Origin: an uncultured Clostridia bacterium
GTDB lineage: Bacteria; Bacillota; Clostridia; Christensenellales; Borkfalkiaceae
NCBI GenBank assembly: GCA_947627125.1
Contig: CANQUY010000102.1
Location: 1 to 6,542, forward strand
Direction of reading: 5' to 3'
Length of the DNA: 6,542 bases
Of the stretch, positions 1 through 5,354 are shown one piece after another (position 1 is the stretch's first letter; each line of letters starts with the position of its first letter). Made by a program: the position numbers and the translations under genes. A model generated the notes under the pieces. The model made no database searches. It had not been told where the DNA came from and was given only the letters and a program-made list of their open reading frames with translations.

Positions 1-1
1 C

Positions 2-1909
2 AACACGATCACGGACGTCGTGTTCCTGCACGCAGATGACGGCGTCATCCACGCGTCTGACGATTACAGCGCGATTCTTTATCCCGCATTCTATATGCAG
101 TTCGGTTCCGTGAGTTCTCGCACCTGCGTCACGGGCGAAGTCGAGTTCACGATCTCCGACCTCAAGTGGACGCCGGCGAAGGAAGCTACCAAGCTCTCCG
201 CTCCGACCGCTTCCGTGAGCGGCAAGAACGTCACCATTACCGACCCCAACAAGGCAGGCGTGAAGAGCTACACCATCGGCCTCTTCGAGAAGGAAGCCGC
301 GGTTGACGCCGATCCCGTCCGCTCCTTCACCGTCACCGAAAAGACGGCTACCATCGACGATGCGAAGTGGCCGAACGGCGAGTATGAACTCCGCATCCGC
401 GCCAACGGCACCGACAAGCGGTACGGCGATTCCGCTTGGTCGCAGGGGCAGGCCTACACGGTCGATCACGGCCCCGTCACCTATAATCTGAAAGAGGGTA
501 GCGCCGCCGCGGCAAAGGCCGACCTTACCGACACCTACTATTATTCCCTTCAGGACGGCGCGACCGTCGAAACGGCAACGTACAATGACGGCAACATTAC
601 GTTCAAGTATGCAGGCAATGTGAACTGGTACTCCGTGCAGATCTTCTACAAGAATCCTGCACTCACGGCGGGGGCGCAGTACACCCTCACCTTCACCCTC
701 AACTCGCCGCTCGCGGGCAAGATCCGCATCAACGCCAAGATGTTTGACCTCGTTGAGGGCGATAACTCGATCGAAGTCACCTATGTTGAAGGTACGGGCG
801 CAGACGGGCTCTCCATGAATATCCAGTTCGGCGAACCCGACGTAGAGCATAATGATTATAATACCACGATCTCCGTGCTTGCAGAGGGCACATTTGAACT
901 CAAGAATATCACTTGGACGAAGTATGTGACCCCTCCCGGGACCCTGCTTGAGGGCGGCGAAAAAGACGCAGTCGATCACCCCGGCACATTCTATCTCTGG
1001 TGGGACCAGAATTGGAACGGGGCGACCGTCACGATGAATGAACGCTCGATCAATGAAGAGGAAAAGACCATTCACTTCGCTTATACCTCCACGGGCGACG
1101 ATATTTACGGCGCAGGCGTCCAGCTCTTCTATAAACTTCCCGGCGCTGTCACGGGCAATGAGTACAAGATCACCCTCACCATCAAGGTCAGCGTGGATTG
1201 CACGATTCGTGTCTGCGGGCAGGTCGAAGAATTCAAGGCGGGCGTGGAGCGCACGCTCACAATCACCAAAGCAGAGGTAGCTTCTTCAACGCTTTCCATA
1301 ATCATGGGCACCTTTGAGAGCGAAGGGAACTTCACCAACGTCAAAGCGGCCGATGTGACCGTTTCAAATTGGAAGATCGAGGGCGAAACGCAGGAACCCA
1401 CAAAGCCTGCAGATCCCAGTGATTACACCTACGGCGAGGATATCCTTCCCAGCACGACCGAAATGGTCAACTCGGGCAAAAACGACGCCGCTCACGCACT
1501 CGACACCTTCATGTACTGGTATGTGCAGGATACGAGCTGGAACTGCGGCAGCGTTGTCACGCTCAACACCCACACCTACGAGAACAACACCATCACCCTC
1601 GGCTATCAGGGCGGAGATGTGGGCTACAGCGTGCAGCTCTTCTATGCGAACTCCCAGCTTACCGCAGGCAAGACGTACAAGATCAGCTTCACCGTCACCG
1701 CAACGAAGGATATGACCATCACGGTGAACGGCAAGAACGTTGAATTGAAAGCGGGACAGCAGACGCAGGTCGAGCACATCTTCACCCTTGCGACGAATGC
1801 GCTTGAGGATAAGGCTCCCTGGGCGGCGGATATTCAGCTTCCCGGCATGTCCGATGCAGTCACGGTCACCATTTCGGGTCTGAAGTGGAATGAGGCCATA
1901 AGCAAATAA
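2..1909 (+). CDS. Secreted multi-modular carbohydrate-binding protein, 5'-truncated by the window edge
   Basis: The reading frame is open to the left edge, so this is the C-terminal 635 residues of a longer protein; the GTG at base 20 is not a convincing start. Domains by eye: the end of one beta-sandwich module (2-180, ending in the pattern V-x-F-T-I-S-D-L-K-W), a fibronectin-III-like domain (about 188-470), then three related modules at about 476-940, 944-1388 and 1427-1906. Each module has a core V-Q-(I/L)-F-Y, then G-x-x-Y-x-(I/L)-(T/S)-(F/L)-T, and ends in a strand like (I/V)-S-x-(L/W)-K-W. This pattern resembles CBM4/9-type carbohydrate-binding modules of secreted glycanases. A short Pro/Thr linker precedes the last module. 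No LPXTG signal or membrane segment is seen at the C-terminus (ends W-N-E-A-I-S-K), so any anchor or catalytic domain must lie upstream. Polysaccharide binding is inferred; the exact CBM family and ligand are not known. It is followed by a terminator and then by a GH3 gene on the same strand. Confidence 0.85.
   Translation, partial: NTITDVVFLHADDGVIHASDDYSAILYPAFYMQFGSVSSRTCVTGEVEFTISDLKWTPAKEATKLSAPTASVSGKNVTITDPNKAGVKSYTIGLFEKEAAVDADPVRSFTVTEKTATIDDAKWPNGEYELRIRANGTDKRYGDSAWSQGQAYTVDHGPVTYNLKEGSAAAAKADLTDTYYYSLQDGATVETATYNDGNITFKYAGNVNWYSVQIFYKNPALTAGAQYTLTFTLNSPLAGKIRINAKMFDLVEGDNSIEVTYVEGTGADGLSMNIQFGEPDVEHNDYNTTISVLAEGTFELKNITWTKYVTPPGTLLEGGEKDAVDHPGTFYLWWDQNWNGATVTMNERSINEEEKTIHFAYTSTGDDIYGAGVQLFYKLPGAVTGNEYKITLTIKVSVDCTIRVCGQVEEFKAGVERTLTITKAEVASSTLSIIMGTFESEGNFTNVKAADVTVSNWKIEGETQEPTKPADPSDYTYGEDILPSTTEMVNSGKNDAAHALDTFMYWYVQDTSWNCGSVVTLNTHTYENNTITLGYQGGDVGYSVQLFYANSQLTAGKTYKISFTVTATKDMTITVNGKNVELKAGQQTQVEHIFTLATNALEDKAPWAADIQLPGMSDAVTVTISGLKWNEAISK
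188..470 (+). other. Fibronectin type III-like domain within the modular protein
   Basis: This stretch of about 95 residues begins with L-S-A-P-T-A-S-V and contains the alternating strands expected of an Fn3 fold, ending near A-Y-T-V. The features that suggest Fn3 are a conserved proline near the start, S-Y-T-I-G-L-F in the third-strand position, and E-Y-E-L-R-I-R-A followed by S-A-W-S-Q in the F and G strand positions. Fn3 domains in bacterial glycanases usually act as spacers between catalytic and binding modules. It separates an upstream CBM-like module from the three downstream ones. The assignment is by eye only. Confidence 0.6.
476..940 (+). repeat. CBM-like module copy 1 (protein-level tandem repeat)
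   Basis: This is the first complete copy of a module of about 155-170 residues that occurs three times in a row. Its landmarks are Y-Y-Y-S-L-Q-D-G-A near the start, W-Y-S-V-Q-I-F-Y at 626-649, L-T-A-G-A-Q-Y-T-L-T-F-T shortly after, and a closing strand F-E-L-K-N-I-T-W. The V-Q-(I/L)-F-Y core recurs about 483 bases downstream (copy 2) and then 513 bases further (copy 3). The copies are clearly diverged in DNA and protein, so the duplication is old rather than recent. Confidence 0.7.
944..1388 (+). repeat. CBM-like module copy 2 (protein-level tandem repeat)
   Basis: The module opens L-L-E-G-G-E-K-D-A-V-D-H and then has F-Y-L-W-W-D-Q-N-W-N-G-A-T-V, which is rich in exposed-type aromatics. The core is G-V-Q-L-F-Y-K-L-P at about 1115-1141, followed by G-N-E-Y-K-I-T-L-T-I and the closing strand V-T-V-S-N-W-K-I. 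The opening matches copy 3 closely (D-A-x-H-x-x-x-T-F with a W-x-x-Q/D-x-x-W-N pattern), so copies 2 and 3 look closer to each other than to copy 1. Confidence 0.7.
1427..1906 (+). repeat. CBM-like module copy 3, C-terminal (protein-level tandem repeat)
   Basis: The module follows a short Pro/Thr linker (T-Q-E-P-T-K-P-A-D-P). It shows F-M-Y-W-Y-V-Q-D-T-S-W-N-C-G, then Y-S-V-Q-L-F-Y at 1625-1645, L-T-A-G-K-T-Y-K-I-S-F-T, and the closing strand V-T-I-S-G-L-K-W right before the stop codon. The G-K-T-Y motif is the classic signature seen in CBM4/9-type modules. The protein ends a few residues after this domain, with no anchor. Confidence 0.7.
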
Positions 1910-1914
1910 TTTCG

Positions 1915-1930
1915 GCGCAACTTTTTGCGC
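1915..1930 (+). other. Small hairpin just after the stop codon of the modular protein
   Basis: Bases 1915-1920 (gcgcaa) pair perfectly with 1925-1930 (ttgcgc), a 6-bp stem with a 4-base loop of c and t. It lies six bases after the stop codon and directly before the main terminator hairpin. There is no T-tract after it, so it is not a terminator by itself. It may protect the 3' end or be chance. Confidence 0.35.
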
Positions 1931-1935
1931 TGTGC

Positions 1936-1978
1936 CACAGAAGGGCGGCGGTTTTCCGCCGCCCCAATGTGCTTTTTT
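1936..1978 (+). terminator. Intrinsic terminator between the modular protein and GH3 genes
   Basis: A GC-only 9-bp stem (1943-1951 with 1956-1964, loop tttt) is extended by a second 4-bp stem (caca 1936-1939 with tgtg 1968-1971) across a 3x3 internal loop. One base later comes a run of six T (1973-1978). This is a standard Rho-independent layout on the plus strand. It ends only 23 bases before the GH3 start codon, so it would stop most transcripts from the upstream gene unless there is read-through or control. Confidence 0.75.
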
Positions 1979-1990
1979 AAAATGGGAAAA

Positions 1991-1996
1991 AGGAGG
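1991..1996 (+). promoter_or_regulatory. Ribosome binding site of the GH3 gene
   Basis: A perfect AGGAGG lies five bases before the ATG at 2002, at near-ideal spacing. This fixes the GH3 start codon and indicates strong translation initiation once the message is made. Confidence 0.9.
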
Positions 1997-2001
1997 AAAC
2001 T

Positions 2002-5000
2002 ATGAAAATCAAATTCGGCGCGAAGCAGATCGTGCTCACCGTAGTGGCGGTCCTGCTCCTCGGCATTTTCATTGCGGGAAATATCATTCTGCAATGGCAG
2101 GCGCCCCTTCTCCACGGGTACTTCGGCGGGTATGCCGATTCTTCCAACGTGGAGAATGAGGTCACGGGCGAGGCGACGGACTATGCCGACAAGGTCGTAC
2201 AGGACGTTGCCGAGGACGGCGTTGTTCTCTTGAAGAATGAGGACAACTATCTGCCCTTCGCCGCTTCCGATAAGGTCAACCTCTTCGGTTGGGGCGCGAC
2301 GGACGGGGGATTCCTGCTCGTCGGCGGCGGCAGCGGCGGCACCAACATTACCGCAGAAAAGCCCAAGCGCGTTACGCTCACCGAAGCGTTCAAGAAGAAT
2401 GGGTTCGAATACAACACAGATCTGACGGCGGCCTATGAAAGCGACGCAAAGGCGCATCATTCGATCAGCAATCAGACTGAATTGGACAGCGAGCAGAGGC
2501 CCGACGCCGACTATCGCGACCGCGGTTCCACGGGCGCGAACGTTGTGGAGAGCCTCTATAACCCCTCTGCAAGTTTCTATACGAGTGAGCTCATGTCGAG
2601 CGCGAAGAACTATTCCGAGAAAGCGGTCGTCGTGCTCTCCCGTTGGGGCGCAGAGAACGGCGGCGGCTCGGAGCTCAAGAGCATCGGCAAGTACACCAAC
2701 GGCTCCTTCCTCAGGCTCACCGACGAGGAAAAGGCAATGTTCAACGCTTTGAAGGAGAATGGCTTCACCGTCACCGTCCTTCTCAACACGACAAATCCCC
2801 TCGAGCTCAAATTCCTCGAGGAGTACGACAATATCAAGGCATGCCTCTACGTCGGCATCCCAGGGCAGTCGGGCGCCATGGCGATCCCCAATCTCCTCTA
2901 CGGCAGCAAGCTCGACGCAGACGAAAACGAGATCGAGATCAGCCCCTCGGGCAGGCTCAACGACACGTTTGCCTACAACTGGCAGGACTTCAGCTCCACC
3001 TATAACAATGTGGGCATGACGAACAATATCGCCTACAAAGAGGGCATCTATATGGGCTACAAGTGGTACGAAACGGCGGCAGCGGCGGGCCTCAGCGGCT
3101 ATGATTACAGCAAAGTCGTCCAGTTCCCCTTCGGCTATGGGCTCAGCTACACCTCCTTCGAGCAGACCATCAAGAGCTTTGAGCTCGACGGAAAGAAGGT
3201 CTCCGATGGCGACGAGATCTCCGAAACGGGGACTTACACCGTCACCGTCCACGTCAAGAACACGGGCGAGCGTGCGGGCAAGGAGGTCGTTCAGCTCTAT
3301 TTCACCCCCGAATACATCGAGGGCGGTATCGAGAAGGCGAGCATCAATCTCCTTGCATTCGGCAAGACCAAGCTCCTTGAGGCAGGCGAAGAGGAGGACG
3401 TGAAGCTCACCTTCACCTCCTACGACTTGGCCTCCTACGACGATTACGACAAGAACAAGAACAGCTTCACGGGCTATGAGATCGACAAGGGCCAGTGCGA
3501 TATCAAGCTCATGCAGAACGCTCACACTCCCTTCGACGGCGAGCAGATCTCCCTCCACTCCACCAACGGCATCAAGTTCGAGAACGACCCCGTCACGGGG
3601 ACGAAGGTGGAGAACCTCTTCACGGGGGACACCGCCTATGCGAACATGCCCATCGACGGCAGCAAGGGCGTCAACGGCGGCGTGACCTATCTCTCCCGCG
3701 CGAATCATTTCGCCAACTATGAAACTGCGACGGCGACCGTCGGCGGAGCGAATTCCGCGGCGAGCGCTGCAAAGAGTTACGCCTATGACGGCTATGAAAC
3801 GCAGGCGATCAAGGACGAAGTCGCACAATATAAGTACGGCGATACTCCCATCTATGCCATCATGGCGCTCGACGAAAACGGCACGCCCGCCACATTGGCT
3901 CAGCTCAACGGCACAGAAAAAGTTGAGCTCGTGACGCAGACATGGCTGTTTGACTTCCTCTTCTCGGACGACGAGGAGATGAACGAAGAAACCTGGAATG
4001 AACTTATCAACCAGCTCACCAAGGACGATATCAAGAACCTCATCGGCATGAGCGGATTCCAGACGATCGCGCTCGAATCCATCGGGAAACCCCGCAATGC
4101 GGATAAGGATGGCCCCGCGGGCTTCAACAACAACGTCGTCGATGCGAACACGATGACGTCGTTCCCCATTTTCCCCGCAGAAACTCTCTCGGGCTGCTCG
4201 TGGAATACAGACCTCATGTACAATATCGGCCGTGCGCAGGGGCTCATCGGCACCTCGATGGGCGTGCAGGGCTGGTATGCGCCCGGCGTCAACCTGCACC
4301 GTTCCCCCTACAACTCCCGTAACTATGAGTACTACAGCGAGGACGGCAGGCTCTCGGGCTACATGGCCGCGGCGACCATCAAGGGCGCCAAGGACGAAAA
4401 CGTCTACTGCTATCTGAAGCACTTTGCCCTCGCCGAGAGCGGACAGAACTCCAACGAGTGGTACGAATGGACCACCGAACAGAACCTCCGCGAGAACTAC
4501 TGCAAACCGTTTGAGATCGCTGTGAAAGTGGGCGGCGCAAACGCAATGATGTCGGCATTCAACTGCGTCGGCGCAGTCTGGGCGGGCTACAACCATGCGC
4601 TCCTCACCACCATGCTCCGCGAGGAGTGGGGCTTCAAGGGCTCCGTCATCACCGACTGGGGCCAGCCCTACATGAATAACTACGGCCGTGCCATGAAAGC
4701 GGGCAACAATATGTGGCTCAGCAATTCCAGCTCGGCGGCAGACATTAAATTCGACGGCGCAGGCGAGGAGTATGCGGCAAGGCAGTCCGTCAAGGGCATT
4801 CTCTACACTTATCTCGACACGCTGTATACCTCGGGGCAGGAATCGCAGACGGCAACGGCCGCGCCGTTCTCGCCGCTCTTCGTGTCGCTGTGGGCGATCG
4901 TAGACATTGTGCTCCTGCTCGGCATCGGTGCATGCGCGCTGTTCTTCTTCTGGTCACCCAAGAAGAAGGCAACTCCCGCAGTGGAAGCAGAACCCGCCGA

Positions 5001-5034
5001 GGGCGAACAGGATCCTCCCTCCGACGTTGAATAA
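2002..5034 (+). CDS. Membrane-anchored glycoside hydrolase family 3 enzyme with swapped domain order (beta-glucosidase-like)
   Basis: A complete 1010-residue protein, likely releasing terminal sugars, often beta-glucose, from oligosaccharides at the cell surface; the exact substrate is not predictable here. In order: membrane segment (about residues 9-31); GH3 C-terminal-type sandwich domain (about 54-386, with E-D-G-V-V-L-L-K-N-E at 71-80, G-G-G-S-G at 108-112 and F-P-F-G-Y-G-L-S-Y at 375-383); Fn3-like domain (about 400-475, with V-K-N-T-G-E-R-A-G at 418-426); a linker of about 150 residues; GH3 N-terminal-type TIM barrel (about 670-945); second membrane segment (about 959-984); and a cytoplasmic-type tail starting S-P-K-K-K. 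Barrel motifs are D-G-P-A-G-F (D703), R773 in S-R-N-Y-E-Y-Y-S-E-D-G, K806-H807, and nucleophile D885 in V-I-T-D-W-G. The acid/base candidate is E218 in R-W-G-A-E-N. Domains are reversed compared with typical GH3; I recall this order for beta-glucosidases of Ruminococcus albus and Butyrivibrio. The start is set by AGGAGG. Confidence 0.95.
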   Translation: MKIKFGAKQIVLTVVAVLLLGIFIAGNIILQWQAPLLHGYFGGYADSSNVENEVTGEATDYADKVVQDVAEDGVVLLKNEDNYLPFAASDKVNLFGWGATDGGFLLVGGGSGGTNITAEKPKRVTLTEAFKKNGFEYNTDLTAAYESDAKAHHSISNQTELDSEQRPDADYRDRGSTGANVVESLYNPSASFYTSELMSSAKNYSEKAVVVLSRWGAENGGGSELKSIGKYTNGSFLRLTDEEKAMFNALKENGFTVTVLLNTTNPLELKFLEEYDNIKACLYVGIPGQSGAMAIPNLLYGSKLDADENEIEISPSGRLNDTFAYNWQDFSSTYNNVGMTNNIAYKEGIYMGYKWYETAAAAGLSGYDYSKVVQFPFGYGLSYTSFEQTIKSFELDGKKVSDGDEISETGTYTVTVHVKNTGERAGKEVVQLYFTPEYIEGGIEKASINLLAFGKTKLLEAGEEEDVKLTFTSYDLASYDDYDKNKNSFTGYEIDKGQCDIKLMQNAHTPFDGEQISLHSTNGIKFENDPVTGTKVENLFTGDTAYANMPIDGSKGVNGGVTYLSRANHFANYETATATVGGANSAASAAKSYAYDGYETQAIKDEVAQYKYGDTPIYAIMALDENGTPATLAQLNGTEKVELVTQTWLFDFLFSDDEEMNEETWNELINQLTKDDIKNLIGMSGFQTIALESIGKPRNADKDGPAGFNNNVVDANTMTSFPIFPAETLSGCSWNTDLMYNIGRAQGLIGTSMGVQGWYAPGVNLHRSPYNSRNYEYYSEDGRLSGYMAAATIKGAKDENVYCYLKHFALAESGQNSNEWYEWTTEQNLRENYCKPFEIAVKVGGANAMMSAFNCVGAVWAGYNHALLTTMLREEWGFKGSVITDWGQPYMNNYGRAMKAGNNMWLSNSSSAADIKFDGAGEEYAARQSVKGILYTYLDTLYTSGQESQTATAAPFSPLFVSLWAIVDIVLLLGIGACALFFFWSPKKKATPAVEAEPAEGEQDPPSDVE
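2026..2097 (+). other. N-terminal transmembrane segment / uncleaved signal anchor of GH3
   Basis: Residues 9-32 are a hydrophobic stretch (V-L-T-V-V-A-V-L-L-L-G-I-F-I-A) preceded by lysines at 2, 4 and 8. This fits an N-inside signal anchor that places the enzyme body outside the membrane. I see no clear signal peptidase site or lipobox cysteine, so an uncleaved anchor is favoured. Confidence 0.8.
4876..4953 (+). other. C-terminal transmembrane segment of GH3
   Basis: Residues 959-984 (core V-D-I-V-L-L-L-G-I-G-A-C-A-L-F-F-F-W) form a second hydrophobic helix, followed at once by S-P-K-K-K and a tail of about 20 acidic and proline-rich residues. By the positive-inside rule the tail lies in the cytoplasm. 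With the N-terminal helix this gives an N-in/C-in protein with the whole catalytic body as one extracytoplasmic loop. Confidence 0.82.
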
Positions 5035-5048
5035 CGGCATAACAGTAC

Positions 5049-5083
5049 AAAAAAACAACGGCAGCCACTGCCGTTGTTTTTTT
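5049..5083. terminator. Perfect bidirectional intrinsic terminator after GH3
   Basis: Bases 5049-5064 pair with 5068-5083 without a mismatch (16 bp, 3-base loop cca). The base of the stem is a run of seven A facing seven T, with the GC-containing part (caacggcag) at the top. It therefore reads as a Rho-independent terminator on both strands. It starts 15 bases after the GH3 stop codon. It also lies about 270 bases downstream of the mnmG stop, with no better terminator seen in between on the minus strand. Confidence 0.92.
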
Positions 5084-5110
5084 ATTTCTCCTATAGGGAC
5101 GCCGAGGCTC

Positions 5111-5130
5111 GCTTCCCCTTGTAGGGGAGC
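5111..5130. repeat. Short hairpin, possibly a fragment of an intergenic repeat
   Basis: The tract cttcccctt-gt-aggggag folds back on itself with one bulged T. Flanking gccgagg (5101-5107) and gccgagg (5129-5135) make an imperfect direct repeat around it. I recall a common class of short intergenic repeats in gut Clostridia with a cttcccc...ggggag core, but family membership is not proven from this one copy. Confidence 0.45.
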
Positions 5131-5142
5131 CGAGGGAACCGC

Positions 5143-5188
5143 TCATTCTGAGCAACGGAATAGGAACGAAGTCTGAGAAACTAACCCG
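5143..5188. repeat. 46-base direct repeat, copy A
   Basis: This copy starts tcattctgag and ends gaaactaacccg. It matches copy B (5196-5241) at 43 of 46 positions, with the differences at positions 11, 18 and 36. The two copies are 53 bases apart start to start, separated by the 7-base string ccccgcg. It is noncoding and sits between convergent genes. Confidence 0.9.
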
Positions 5189-5192
5189 CCCC

Positions 5193-5329
5193 GCGTCATT
5201 CTGAGAAACGGAGTAGGAACGAAGTCTGAGGAACTAACCCGAAGAATCTCGCGGGGCGTATACTATGCGGCGAGATGCTTCGGTACGACTTCCGTAGACT
5301 TCGTACAACTCCCCTTCTCAGCATGACGC
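5193..5329. repeat. Nested imperfect palindrome (MITE-like or REP-like intergenic element)
   Basis: The outer arms are 5193-5205 and 5317-5329 (12/13 complementary). The inner arms are 5239-5252 (ccgaagaatctcgc) and 5270-5283 (gcgagatgcttcgg), 13/14 complementary around a 17-base loop. A middle segment, aacgaagtct in copy B, has a counterpart agacttcgta near 5296-5305. The tcattctgag...gaagaatctc / gagatgcttc...ctcagcatgac pattern resembles a dispersed intergenic repeat that I recall from many bacterial genomes. No transposase or terminal duplication is evident, so a non-autonomous repeat is the best description. Confidence 0.7.
5196..5241. repeat. 46-base direct repeat, copy B
   Basis: This is the second copy of the repeat, 43/46 identical to copy A. 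It is the left arm of a larger imperfect palindrome: its first bases, with three upstream, (gcgtcattctgag, 5193-5205) match the reverse complement of ctcagcatgacgc (5317-5329) at 12 of 13 positions. Confidence 0.9.
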
Positions 5330-5354
5330 CGCGACCGAAGCCGTCCTTATCTCC

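Larger units (their letters stand above)
5035..5354. other. 320-base gene-free convergent intergenic region with a terminator and repeats
   Basis: No credible gene is seen. From left to right it holds a perfect bidirectional terminator (5049-5083), a small gene-free hairpin (5111-5130), two copies of a 46-base direct repeat (5143-5188 and 5196-5241), and a set of nested inverted repeats reaching 5329. The last 25 bases before the mnmG stop show nothing notable. Short open frames here are interrupted or lack ribosome binding sites. Confidence 0.8.

Noticed and set aside
20..22. GTG as a start codon for the first gene.
   Set aside because: The frame is open to the window edge, and the residues before and after it belong to one truncated beta-sandwich module with no ribosome binding site. 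It is an internal valine.
1880..1910. A possible -10 box (aataat) with a weak -35 upstream near the end of the first gene.
   Set aside because: The -35 match is only about three of six bases, and the resulting transcript would still run into the terminator at 1936-1978. It is not strong enough to list as a promoter.
1834..4596. A very long open frame (about 920 codons) on the minus strand opposite the GH3 gene.
   Set aside because: Its codons lie in exact register with the GH3 codons, so it stays open simply because the GH3 gene avoids TTA, CTA and TCA codons, as expected in a GC-rich genome. The translated product has no recognisable domain and low-complexity Val/Ala/Arg/Glu composition, while the plus strand has clear GH3 motifs throughout.
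4790..5176. Short open frames overlapping the end of GH3 and the intergenic region on both strands.
   Set aside because: They overlap the GH3 coding region, the terminator or the repeats, lack ribosome binding sites, and have Arg/Ser/Pro-rich out-of-frame composition.
5143..5241. The repeats as a small CRISPR array.
   Set aside because: There are only two copies, the gap between them is 7 bases, and the repeat is 46 bases with three mismatches. This does not fit repeat-spacer spacing, and no cas gene is present.
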